Positions 8,151 through 15,575 of a stretch of DNA of 64,000 bases are shown here, one piece after another. Below the pieces are notes generated by a model. It searched no databases, was not told the DNA's origin, and saw nothing but the letters and a program-made list of their open reading frames with translations. The number at the start of each line of letters is the position of its first letter. Position 1 is the stretch's first letter. Position numbers and translations under genes: made by a program. Origin of the DNA: Oscillospiraceae bacterium (GTDB lineage: Bacteria; Bacillota; Clostridia; Oscillospirales; Ruminococcaceae); contig JALFVE010000028.1 of NCBI GenBank assembly GCA_022787085.1, forward strand, positions 62,001 to 126,000. The letters run 5' to 3'.

Positions 8151-8193
8151 AGGACAGCCGCAGTTATTTTTCTGCGGCTGTCCTCTGTTTTTT
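8151..8193 (+). terminator. Terminator of the sugar kinase, embedded in the mpg 3' end
   Basis: A perfect 13-bp stem (8151-8163 with 8172-8184), an 8-nt loop and, three bases later, six T. The distal arm lies inside the last codons of the convergent mpg gene, whose stop codon is in the loop. It terminates plus-strand transcription; the minus-strand reading has no T-run. Confidence 0.85.
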
Positions 8194-8733
8194 CTTATCA
8201 AGAATATCCTTTGTTCGCTTGTCGGCATATCTTCTGAGAGCATTTATATCCTTTTCGGCTGCGTAATCAATCCCCACACGCCTGCGCCTCTCGATACCGG
8301 GACGAAAGCCGTCGTCGGCAATATATATGGCAGGATCCCCGATAATCGAGCTGCCGTTCAAGCTCTTGTCTATCTTTAAATATTTCGTGAGCTTTGCAGG
8401 ACCGTCATATTTCTCGCAGGCTCGTATCAGAACGCCCTGAGGCTGTTCTTTTTCTCCCGTTATGATATTAAAAAGCCAGTGCATCCCGTAGCAGAGATAT
8501 ACATAGATCGTCCCCGCTTCTCTGTACAAAAGCTCCGTTCGGGAAGTACGCCCCTTTGAGGCATGGCAGGCGGTGTCCTCCTCGCCGCCGTAGCTTTCCG
8601 TCTCGGTTATCCTGAGAACAAGCTCCCCGTCCTCCGTTTTACGGACAATGAGCTTTCCCACAAGCTCCTCTGCCACTATATCGCAGCTGCGGTGAAAAAA
8701 TTCCTCTCCCAGAGCTGTCTTGTTATTTTTCAT
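8164..8733 (-). CDS. mpg: DNA-3-methyladenine glycosylase (AAG/MPG family)
   Basis: 189 residues, usual length. It matches alkyladenine glycosylases: a central ITETESYGGEEDTACHASKGRTSR-like core (about 45-67) containing the catalytic Glu of the TEAY-type motif, then YVYLCYGMHWLFNIITG and GVLIRACEK. The enzyme flips out and excises alkylated or deaminated purines, starting base excision repair. The gene start overlaps the end of the rhomboid-like gene by 11 nt, so the two form a minus-strand pair driven from 9470-9498. Confidence 0.95.
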   Translation of the reverse strand: MKNNKTALGEEFFHRSCDIVAEELVGKLIVRKTEDGELVLRITETESYGGEEDTACHASKGRTSRTELLYREAGTIYVYLCYGMHWLFNIITGEKEQPQGVLIRACEKYDGPAKLTKYLKIDKSLNGSSIIGDPAIYIADDGFRPGIERRRRVGIDYAAEKDINALRRYADKRTKDILDKKKQRTAAEK

Positions 8734-9439
8734 CGTCCTCGTCTCTTTCTTTTCCTGACATTTTTATCCTGCTCTGCTTCATTTCACGATAGAAATCCCT
8801 GTGCTTGTAACGATTAACAAAATGCCCGAAATGATCCTTTCCGAAAAATATCAGATACACTAAAAATGCAATGACCACCGAAAGCTGCAGTCCAAGGGCG
8901 AACTTGGGCAGATAGAGATAATACTGAAAAGCTCCCACAAATTCCCAGATCATGAATATCGCATCGATCAAAGCCATCCATTTTGCCTCGATAGGGATGA
9001 CCATAAACATCAGAAACTGATGATGGGGATTTAAATGCGCAAAAACAAGGAAAAGCGAAAAATACAGATAGGATGCGTCAGTATATCCCGTTACAAAGCC
9101 CGATATTATCAGCAGCGCCGCTCCCGCCAGAAAATACATGGTGAGATTATGGCTGCCCCATTCATTCTCCACCGCCTTGCCGATGAAGTAATAAAAATAT
9201 ACCGAGAACACTATCCAGATGGGGCTTCCCGTCTGAGGTATCATAAGAAAGGTTATGACTCTCCAGACCTGTCCCTCAAGGATAGCTGCTCTGTTAAAGG
9301 ACAGGAATGAGGACAGCATCCCCTCCGTAAAAAGATCCCCCACGAATATTATCGCCATGGAGGCAGCAATATAGGTCATAAGGTTTTCCAGAGCGATATT
9401 CCTGAAAAACCGCTTCAGCTTGTAGGAAAAATTCATCAC
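8723..9439 (-). CDS. Rhomboid-like membrane protein lacking catalytic residues
   Basis: 238 residues with about six hydrophobic segments. The early stretch GQVWRVITFLMIP (about 56-68) recalls the L1 region of rhomboid/Der1-type proteins, and the overall six-segment layout agrees. However I find no GxSG serine motif and no matching C-terminal membrane histidine, so a protease activity is unlikely. The C-terminus is highly charged (DRDE/K rich). It is co-transcribed with mpg, with an 11-nt overlap. Best described as a rhomboid-superfamily pseudoprotease-like protein; function unknown. Confidence 0.75.
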   Translation of the reverse strand: MMNFSYKLKRFFRNIALENLMTYIAASMAIIFVGDLFTEGMLSSFLSFNRAAILEGQVWRVITFLMIPQTGSPIWIVFSVYFYYFIGKAVENEWGSHNLTMYFLAGAALLIISGFVTGYTDASYLYFSLFLVFAHLNPHHQFLMFMVIPIEAKWMALIDAIFMIWEFVGAFQYYLYLPKFALGLQLSVVIAFLVYLIFFGKDHFGHFVNRYKHRDFYREMKQSRIKMSGKERDEDDEK

Positions 9440-9469
9440 AAAGGCTCCTTGTAAAAATATTTTAAAATT

Positions 9470-9498
9470 ATTATATCACATTACTTCCGATATTTCAA
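9470..9498 (-). promoter_or_regulatory. Promoter of the rhomboid-like/mpg pair
   Basis: Minus strand: TTGAAA (9493-9498), 17-nt spacer, TATAAT (9470-9475). It is back-to-back with the plus-strand promoter at 9508-9536, leaving only 9 bp between the two -35 boxes. Confidence 0.7.
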
Positions 9499-9507
9499 GG
9501 AAAACTA

Positions 9508-9536
9508 TTGCAAATTTCATCGAAATGAGTTATAAT
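9508..9536 (+). promoter_or_regulatory. Promoter of the DUF1858 gene
   Basis: TTGCAA (9508-9513), 17-nt spacer, TATAAT (9531-9536). It lies about 40 nt upstream of the start at 9576 and is divergent from the rhomboid-like promoter. Confidence 0.72.
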
Positions 9537-9575
9537 ATATTTACATAAATTTTTATGAAAGGTCGTTTATTTACA

Positions 9576-9785
9576 ATGAGCTACACTGTTACACCCGAAT
9601 CCATTATCGGAGATATCCTTGACGCTGACATGGACACCGCTCCCTATTTCTTCGAGATAGGAATGCACTGCCTCGGCTGCCCCGCTTCAAGGGGAGAGTC
9701 CATCGCAGACGCCTGCGCAGTTCACGGAACCGATGTCAACGCTCTTGTGGCTAAGCTCAACGAGCATTTCTCCAAGAAGGCGTAA
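9576..9785 (+). CDS. DUF1858 / hybrid-cluster-associated redox disulfide protein
   Basis: 69 residues. It matches the small DUF1858 family: an N-terminal TPESIIGDIL segment, then GMHCLGCPASRGESIADAC with the CxxC pair and C-terminal helix. Such proteins are small cytoplasmic redox proteins often found with hybrid-cluster or iron-sulfur enzymes; the exact partner is not known. The start at 9576 is chosen over 9555 because it gives the family's usual N-terminus and has AAAGG about 12 nt upstream. Monocistronic, between the promoter at 9508 and the terminator at 9801. Confidence 0.88.
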   Translation: MSYTVTPESIIGDILDADMDTAPYFFEIGMHCLGCPASRGESIADACAVHGTDVNALVAKLNEHFSKKA

Positions 9786-9800
9786 GCCCTGCGGCAGAAC

Positions 9801-9870
9801 GGGAAGCGGCTTTAATACCAAACACCTGTTGAATTATGGTTTTGGTATAAATTGCCGTTTCCCTATTTTT
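9801..9870 (+). terminator. Long two-part hairpin terminator after DUF1858 gene
   Basis: GGGAAGCGGC (9801-9810) pairs with GCCGTTTCCC (9854-9863, one G-U) and, inside it, ATACCAAA (9815-9822) pairs with TTTGGTAT (9841-9848). The hairpin is followed by TATTTTT. It probably terminates the DUF1858 transcript about 30 nt before trmK. Confidence 0.7.
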
Positions 9871-9897
9871 ATAATTATGAAAGACGGTTTTATATAA

Positions 9898-10587
9898 ATG
9901 ATTTTAAAGGATAAAAGACTTCTTGTGTGCGCTGAGCTTGTTTCGGGGGATTTTATCTGCGATATCGGCACAGACCACGGCTATCTTCCCGCTCATCTTA
10001 TTCTTTCGGGGAAATGCCGCAGAGCCGCTGCAGCGGATATAAACGAAATGCCCCTTGAAGCCGCAAAAAGCATTTTTATGAAGGAAGGTATTTCCGACAA
10101 GGCGGATTTTTACCTGTCGGACGGACTGAAAAATGTTCCCCTTGAGGGTGTGACGGATATCGTTATCGCAGGAATGGGCGGCGAGCTTATCTCAAGGATA
10201 ATCGCTGCCGATGAAAGGGCAAAATCATGCGGTGCTGCGTTTATCCTCCAGCCCATGTCAAAGGCGGCGGAGCTCAGAAGATTTCTTTCTGAAAACGGAT
10301 TTGAAACAGACTGCGAAAAGGGCGTCAGAGAGGGCAGATTTATTTATTCGGTAATGCGCTGCCGATATACGGGAAATAAACGGAAATTATCACCCGCCAA
10401 GGAATATTCGGGCAGGCTTGACCCGTCCGTTACGGAGGACAGGGAATACATTCTGCTCCAGTCGGAAAGGCTCTCCGATGCAGCGGAGGGTATGAAAAAT
10501 AAATTCCCCGAAAGAGCCGCAGAGCTTATGAAAATTTCCCGTGAGCTTCGGGAAATATGCGAAAAAACGAACGGGGAGGGAAAATGA
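9898..10587 (+). CDS. trmK: tRNA (adenine(22)-N1)-methyltransferase
   Basis: 229 residues, typical of TrmK. SAM-binding motif I is the CDIGTDHGYLPAHLI stretch at about residues 20-34, and GMGGELI near 97 and the QPMSKAAELRRFL segment near 119 are further family hallmarks. It methylates N1 of A22 in tRNA using S-adenosylmethionine. In Bacillus trmK (yqfN) is followed by the nif3-type gene yqfO; here one unrelated gene lies between them. It is the first gene of a dense plus-strand run through 17252. Confidence 0.95.
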   Translation: MILKDKRLLVCAELVSGDFICDIGTDHGYLPAHLILSGKCRRAAAADINEMPLEAAKSIFMKEGISDKADFYLSDGLKNVPLEGVTDIVIAGMGGELISRIIAADERAKSCGAAFILQPMSKAAELRRFLSENGFETDCEKGVREGRFIYSVMRCRYTGNKRKLSPAKEYSGRLDPSVTEDREYILLQSERLSDAAEGMKNKFPERAAELMKISRELREICEKTNGEGK

Positions 10588-10588
10588 T

Positions 10589-11533
10589 ATGAAAATCAGA
10601 TTTCACATTCCGAATTTTATGGACAGATTTTCGGGCAGCATGAATATGACCCTTATCGGTATGATTAAAAAGGCTCCGCAGATGTTTTACGAGGGTGTGG
10701 AGATCGCCAGCGTTTTCGACTGCTTCCCCCTTGTGTGGAATGGCGGACGTGTGGTTGCGGGCTATATGGATATGAGCACTGCCGAAAGAGCGGTGCCGCA
10801 GTTTCTGGGACGCTTCAATGCTCTGGGCGTTCCCTGCCGTCTCACCTTCACGAATCCCCTCATAACCGAAAAGGAGCTTGCCGACCCCGTTTGCAACAGG
10901 GTGCTGGATATTGCCGACAACGGCATTAACGAGGTCATTGTTTTCTCTCCGCTGCTTGAGGAGCATATCAGAAAAACTCACCCCAATATGAAAATTACAA
11001 GCTCCACCTGCAAGCAGATAACCGATCTGAACGAGCTTGATGCGGAGCTTCATAAGGACTACAGCCTTGTGGTGCTTGACTATAATTTCAACAATAATTT
11101 CGAGGTTCTGGAAAAGCTTCCCCATAAGGAAAAATGCGAGCTTCTCTGCAATGCGGTATGCGTTCCCGGCTGCCCACGAAGAGGTGAGCATTACCGATTT
11201 ATCGGCAAATATCAGCTGGAGCACTGCAATCCCGCAGAGCTTGAAAAAATTCGTCTGGGGACAGCAAAGATAGAGGAATGGAAATGCCCCCACATGAACA
11301 ACAACGCCTTTATCCGAAGAAATTCTACCCTCCACATTTCCCCAAAGGATATTTATACGAAATACGCTCCCATGGGCTTTGTGAATTTCAAGCTGGAGGG
11401 CAGGGGAAATATTTTTCCCGACCTTGCGGAGCAGTATGTTTATTACATGGCAAAGCCCGAATACAGGGATATTGTGAGATATAATCTTCTCTGCACCGCT
11501 GCTGCTGCGGCAGGCTCGGGTCGGCAGGCATAA
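10589..11533 (+). CDS. Uncharacterised protein resembling the U32 peptidase group
   Basis: 314 residues. I do not recognise a characterised family with certainty. The regular alternation of hydrophobic strands and helices in the first 200 residues suggests a TIM barrel, and a cysteine cluster (CELLCNAVCVPGCPRRGEHY, about 179-198; Cys spacing 4, 3 and 3) followed by further Cys near residues 210 and 232 recalls U32 (collagenase-like/tRNA hydroxylation) proteins, where such cysteines bind a metal or iron-sulfur cluster. The start at 10589 has GGGGAGGG upstream and lies 1 nt after the trmK stop. It is inserted between the usual neighbours trmK and nif3, suggesting a link to RNA modification. Confidence 0.6.
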   Translation: MKIRFHIPNFMDRFSGSMNMTLIGMIKKAPQMFYEGVEIASVFDCFPLVWNGGRVVAGYMDMSTAERAVPQFLGRFNALGVPCRLTFTNPLITEKELADPVCNRVLDIADNGINEVIVFSPLLEEHIRKTHPNMKITSSTCKQITDLNELDAELHKDYSLVVLDYNFNNNFEVLEKLPHKEKCELLCNAVCVPGCPRRGEHYRFIGKYQLEHCNPAELEKIRLGTAKIEEWKCPHMNNNAFIRRNSTLHISPKDIYTKYAPMGFVNFKLEGRGNIFPDLAEQYVYYMAKPEYRDIVRYNLLCTAAAAAGSGRQA

Positions 11534-11553
11534 CAGGAAAGGAGCTTTAAAAT

Positions 11554-12339
11554 ATGGCAGCTGTTCGGGATATTTATGATTTTATAGACAGGATAATTCC
11601 ATTCGGTACGCAGGAAAGCTGGGACAACAGCGGATTTCTTGTTGGCGACCCGAATATGCAGGTGCATAAAATAATCACCGCTCTCGATATTACAAACAGG
11701 GTCATAGACGAGGCTGCTTCGGAAAATGCGGAGCTGATAATAAGCCATCACCCCGTTATTTTCACGCCCCTTAAAGCGGTAATGTCAGGCTCTCCCGTGG
11801 GCAGAATGATTTCGGGAAATATTTCTGCCATATGCACTCACACCCCCTTTGATATGTCCCCTCTCGGAATGAATAAGGGGCTTTATGAGCTGCTTTCTTC
11901 GCCTCTGGGATTATCCGAAGGATCGCTCCCTCTTGAGGAAACGGGCGAGGGACTTTCGGTGGGAAGAATTTATGAGCTGAGCGCTCCCCTGTCCCCAGAG
12001 GAAACGGCGAAAAGGGCTAAGAACGCTCTCGGCTGCTCTGCGGTGAGATTTTCGGACGGGGGCAGAGAGATTCGGAAAATCGCCGTTAGCTCGGGCTCGG
12101 GGGGCAGCTTTGTAAGGCTCGCTCAGAAAAAAGGTGCGGACGCTCTTATTTCGGGAGATTTCAAGCATGACGCATTTATTGATTCGGCAAACGACGGCTT
12201 CACAATAATCGACTGCGGACATTTTCACACCGAAAGAATTTTCTGCGGCATTATGAAGGAGCTTTTATCAAAAGAATTTCCCCACATAACCGTGACCGAG
12301 GCGAAAAGCTGCACCGACCCTGCGGGATATATTCTTTGA
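11554..12339 (+). CDS. Nif3-like dinuclear metal-centre protein
   Basis: 261 residues, matching the Nif3/YqfO family (the form without the long internal insertion). Visible metal ligands are the SHHPVIF motif (about 66-72), THTPFD (about 95-100) and the C-terminal GHFHTE motif (about 222-227). Family members form toroidal hexamers with a two-metal site; the biochemical role is not settled, with GTP cyclohydrolase-like folding but no agreed substrate. Shine-Dalgarno GGAAAGGAG lies just upstream. Neighbour of trmK as in Bacillus. Confidence 0.92.
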   Translation: MAAVRDIYDFIDRIIPFGTQESWDNSGFLVGDPNMQVHKIITALDITNRVIDEAASENAELIISHHPVIFTPLKAVMSGSPVGRMISGNISAICTHTPFDMSPLGMNKGLYELLSSPLGLSEGSLPLEETGEGLSVGRIYELSAPLSPEETAKRAKNALGCSAVRFSDGGREIRKIAVSSGSGGSFVRLAQKKGADALISGDFKHDAFIDSANDGFTIIDCGHFHTERIFCGIMKELLSKEFPHITVTEAKSCTDPAGYIL

Positions 12340-12348
12340 GGTGAAAAC

Positions 12349-12981
12349 ATGGGGGATTACAAGCTTATAAATCTCAGGCAGGATTATTACAATGACATAA
12401 AGCCTCAGGAGCTTGACGGGATTTATAAAATGCAGAAGAAAATGCGAAAGCAGGCATGGTCGTATAATATTTTTCACTGCATTTTGGTATTGATACTTGC
12501 TGTGATACTCGGATGTTCCTTTTTTATCGGCATAAGATCCGGAGAAGCCAATATATTCCTTCTGCTCTGCTTTGTTGCTGTCTCTGCCGAATGTATCGTT
12601 TCGGGAAAAAATGAGCTTAGGAAATGGCAGAATTTCTATTTCGGCAAGGGTAAGATAGTTTCTGTTGAAAGCAGGTCGCCTGAGGGCAGCAAACGCCGTC
12701 CCGACGGAAAATATTGCAGCGCTCTCACAATTGCCGTAAGCAAGACCGAAGCGGTGGGAAATATTTTATATTATTCCGATGAGCCTTTAGAACCCGAGGA
12801 TTACATAGGCAGAGAAGCGGTGGCGGTTTATTTTCCGAACGCACATCTTCTTTATGCTGTGATAGGCAGCGAGAACGCCTGCAATGACACTGATAAGCCT
12901 GCCGAAGAAATTCATGAAAATAATGACGGGCTTGTGAAAAACAGCGGATTTGTAAAAAAAAGCAGACGTTCAAAAAACTGA
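12349..12981 (+). CDS. Hypothetical membrane protein with C-terminal soluble domain
   Basis: 210 residues, not recognised. A basic N-terminal 40 residues leads to two adjacent hydrophobic segments (about 42-64 and 68-86), then a soluble domain rich in beta-type sequence (about 95-165) and a charged, Lys/Asn-rich tail. Pattern fits a two-helix membrane anchor with a cytoplasmic domain. GAGGTGA Shine-Dalgarno precedes the ATG by 6 nt. It lies 9 nt after the nif3-like gene and 16 nt before rlmA, so it is part of the same transcript. Confidence 0.72.
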   Translation: MGDYKLINLRQDYYNDIKPQELDGIYKMQKKMRKQAWSYNIFHCILVLILAVILGCSFFIGIRSGEANIFLLLCFVAVSAECIVSGKNELRKWQNFYFGKGKIVSVESRSPEGSKRRPDGKYCSALTIAVSKTEAVGNILYYSDEPLEPEDYIGREAVAVYFPNAHLLYAVIGSENACNDTDKPAEEIHENNDGLVKNSGFVKKSRRSKN

Positions 12982-12997
12982 AAGGAACGATATTTTT

Positions 12998-13843
12998 ATG
13001 AGCGGATTTATCTGTCCCGTATGCCGTTCGGGCTTTGAGCGGGGAGAACATTCCTATAAATGCGAGAAGGGACATTCCTTTGACATTTCCGCAAAGGGCT
13101 ATGTGAATCTCCTGCTCTCAAAGGACATGAACGCAAAGCTCCCCGGAGACAACAAAATGATGGTGAACGCAAGGGCGGATTTTTTGTCTAAAGGTTATTA
13201 TTCCCATCTGGCAGAGGAAATGAGCGGGGCTGTGACCGAATATTTTTCCGGCGGGCTTATCCTTGACGCAGGCTGCGGAGAGGGCTATTACACCGAAGAA
13301 ATTTACCGCTCCGCAAAAGAAAAAACGGATAATATCAGGCTGTGCGCCGTTGATATTTCCAAATTTGCCTGTGCGAAAACCGCAAGGCGCTTCAAGGGGG
13401 ACATATGCTGCGAAACGGCGGCGGCAAGCGTTTTTCATATTCCCATGGAGGACGGTTCTGCCGATATTCTTGTGACCATGTTCGCTCCATTTTGCAAGGA
13501 GGAATATCTGAGAGTTCTGAAAAAGGGCGGCGTTCTTATCATGGCTATCCCGGGTGAAAATCACCTTTTCAGCCTGAAGGAAGCCATTTACGACAAGCCC
13601 TACAAAAACGAGACCGCCGATTATAAAATTGATGGACTTGAATTTACTCAAAGCAGGAAAATTTCCCGAAAAATTTTCATTGACAATAATGATGATATAA
13701 AAAGCCTTTTCTCCATGACTCCCTATTATTACAAGACGGGTGTTGAGGGGCATGAGCGGGTGAACGCTCTTAGCTCCCTTGAGACAGATGCGGAGTTTGA
13801 GGTGCTTATTTACAGGAAAGGATCTGATACAAATGGCGCTTGA
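12998..13843 (+). CDS. rlmA: 23S rRNA (guanine-N1)-methyltransferase, RlmA type
   Basis: 281 residues. The N-terminus has the zinc-binding pattern CPVCRSGF...YKCEKGHSFD (Cys6, Cys9, Cys22, His26) followed by AKGYVNLLLSKD, diagnostic of RlmA(I)/RlmA(II). The SAM-binding domain follows with LDAGCGEGYYTEEI near residue 88. Family members methylate N1 of G745 or G748 in 23S rRNA helix 35 and affect macrolide/tylosin sensitivity. The C-terminus overlaps rqcH by 11 nt. Confidence 0.92.
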   Translation: MSGFICPVCRSGFERGEHSYKCEKGHSFDISAKGYVNLLLSKDMNAKLPGDNKMMVNARADFLSKGYYSHLAEEMSGAVTEYFSGGLILDAGCGEGYYTEEIYRSAKEKTDNIRLCAVDISKFACAKTARRFKGDICCETAAASVFHIPMEDGSADILVTMFAPFCKEEYLRVLKKGGVLIMAIPGENHLFSLKEAIYDKPYKNETADYKIDGLEFTQSRKISRKIFIDNNDDIKSLFSMTPYYYKTGVEGHERVNALSSLETDAEFEVLIYRKGSDTNGA

Positions 13844-15572
13844 CGGTGCATTTCTCCTGGCTGTTAAGCAGGAGCTTATGCCTCTTGTGGGAGGCAGGAT
13901 AGAAAAAATTTATCAGCCCTCAAAGGAGGAAATTGTCCTTGGAATACGCACAAGGACGGGCAGCTCAAAGCTGCTTATATGCGTGAATGCCGCTTCCGCA
14001 CGGATACACATCACCTCCCAGCAGATCGAAAATCCAAAGGTACCGCCTATGTTCTGTATGCTGCTCAGAAAGCGTCTGGGCTGCGGCAAGCTGCTGGATA
14101 TCCGTCAGGACGGGCTTGAGAGAATTTTATTCCTTGATTTTGAAACGGTGAATGAGCTGGGCGATGTGGTTATAATTACCCTTGCTTGCGAGATTATGGG
14201 AAAATATTCAAATCTTATCGTGATAGATCAGAATGGCAAAATTATTGACAGCTTAAAGCGTGTGGACGACGCCATGAGCCGTGAAAGACTGGTTCTCCCC
14301 GCTATGACCTACACCGTCCCTCCGAGAGAGAACAGGCTCAATTTCCTCATTGCAGATGAAAAGGATATGCGTGAGCGGATTAAAGCCTGCGTGGGAAAAT
14401 CTGCCGCAAAATGCCTTATTTCCGTATTCGAGGGCATTTCGCCCATCCTTGCAAGAGAGTGGATATGGGGAGCCTGCGACGGCAGGGATATTACCTCCGA
14501 GGATTTTGATGATGCGACCGTTAAGAAAATAATTGATGAAATTATACGCACACGGAATGAGTTTTTCGGCGGCGGGAAAAAATATACCATCGTTTCGGAA
14601 AATGACGGCACTCTCAAGGATTTCTGCTTTACGGAAATAATGCAGTACGGAGATCTTATGAAAACGATCCCCTGCAATTCTGCCTGCGAAACGCTGGACA
14701 GATTCTACTCCGAACGTGATCTGGCGGCAAGAATGAAGCAGCGTTATCAGGATCTTTTCAGGCTTCTCTCAAACACCTATGACAGGATACTCCGAAGAAC
14801 GGAAAATCAGAAGCTCGAGCTTAAAGAATCCGAAGAAAGAGAGGATTTAAAGCTCAAGGGCGATCTTATTTCCGCTAATCTTTACAATCTGAAAAAGGGA
14901 ATGGATAAATTTACCTGCGTGAATTTCTATGATGAAAATGGCAGTGAGATAACCGTTGAGCTTGACCCCATGCTCACCCCCACGCAGAATATGCAGAAGT
15001 ATTACGCAGGCTACCGCAAGGCGGACAATGCGGAAAAGCGTCTCAGGGTTCTTATTGAAAAGGGCGAGGAGGAGCTTTTGTACATTGCCAGCGTTTCCGA
15101 TGCACTTTCGAGAGCTGTTACCGAAAATGATGTGAACGAGCTGAGAGCCGAACTTGCCGAGCAGGGCTATATCAGGGCGCAGAAGGGTAAGCAGAAGCCT
15201 CCGAAGCCCGCTCCGCCCCTTGAATTTACATCTCCCGACGGCTTCACCGTTCTTGTGGGACGAAACAATAAGCAGAATGACATCCTCACTCTGAAAACCG
15301 CCGAAAAAACCGATATCTGGCTTCACACAAAGAACATCACAGGCTCTCATGTTATTATCAGGGCGGAGGGAAAAGAGGTTCCCGATACCACAGTTTTATA
15401 TGCCGCAAGGCTTGCCGCCGCTCACAGCAGCGCCAAAAGCTCCGCTCAGGTGCCTGTGGATTATGTTCCCGCTAAATTCGTTAAAAAGCCCGCAGGCGCA
15501 AAGCCCGGAATGGTCATATTCACAAACAACCGCACCCTTTATGTAAAACCTTTAGAGAAAGAGGAATTTTAA
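13833..15572 (+). CDS. rqcH: RqcH/NFACT ribosome quality-control protein
   Basis: 579 residues with the NFACT-N domain first (VGGRIEKIYQPSKEEI near 19-34), helix-hairpin-helix and coiled-coil region in the middle (about 300-430), and the NFACT-R domain last (IWLHTKNITGSHVIIR near 487-502). RqcH binds stalled 60S-type large subunits with peptidyl-tRNA and recruits tRNA-Ala to add alanine tails; older names are FbpA/fibronectin-binding protein. The start at 13833 has AGGAAAGGA upstream and overlaps rlmA by 11 nt. At the position of the conserved Asp-Arg pair (D97-R98 in characterised RqcH) this protein has Glu96-Arg97, a conservative change. Confidence 0.93.
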   Translation: MALDGAFLLAVKQELMPLVGGRIEKIYQPSKEEIVLGIRTRTGSSKLLICVNAASARIHITSQQIENPKVPPMFCMLLRKRLGCGKLLDIRQDGLERILFLDFETVNELGDVVIITLACEIMGKYSNLIVIDQNGKIIDSLKRVDDAMSRERLVLPAMTYTVPPRENRLNFLIADEKDMRERIKACVGKSAAKCLISVFEGISPILAREWIWGACDGRDITSEDFDDATVKKIIDEIIRTRNEFFGGGKKYTIVSENDGTLKDFCFTEIMQYGDLMKTIPCNSACETLDRFYSERDLAARMKQRYQDLFRLLSNTYDRILRRTENQKLELKESEEREDLKLKGDLISANLYNLKKGMDKFTCVNFYDENGSEITVELDPMLTPTQNMQKYYAGYRKADNAEKRLRVLIEKGEEELLYIASVSDALSRAVTENDVNELRAELAEQGYIRAQKGKQKPPKPAPPLEFTSPDGFTVLVGRNNKQNDILTLKTAEKTDIWLHTKNITGSHVIIRAEGKEVPDTTVLYAARLAAAHSSAKSSAQVPVDYVPAKFVKKPAGAKPGMVIFTNNRTLYVKPLEKEEF

Positions 15573-15575
15573 GTT

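Noticed and set aside
10526-11335. Minus-strand open frame of about 269 codons opposite the U32-like gene
   Set aside because: The plus-strand gene has a good Shine-Dalgarno, tight spacing to trmK and a cysteine cluster; the antisense frame has none of these.
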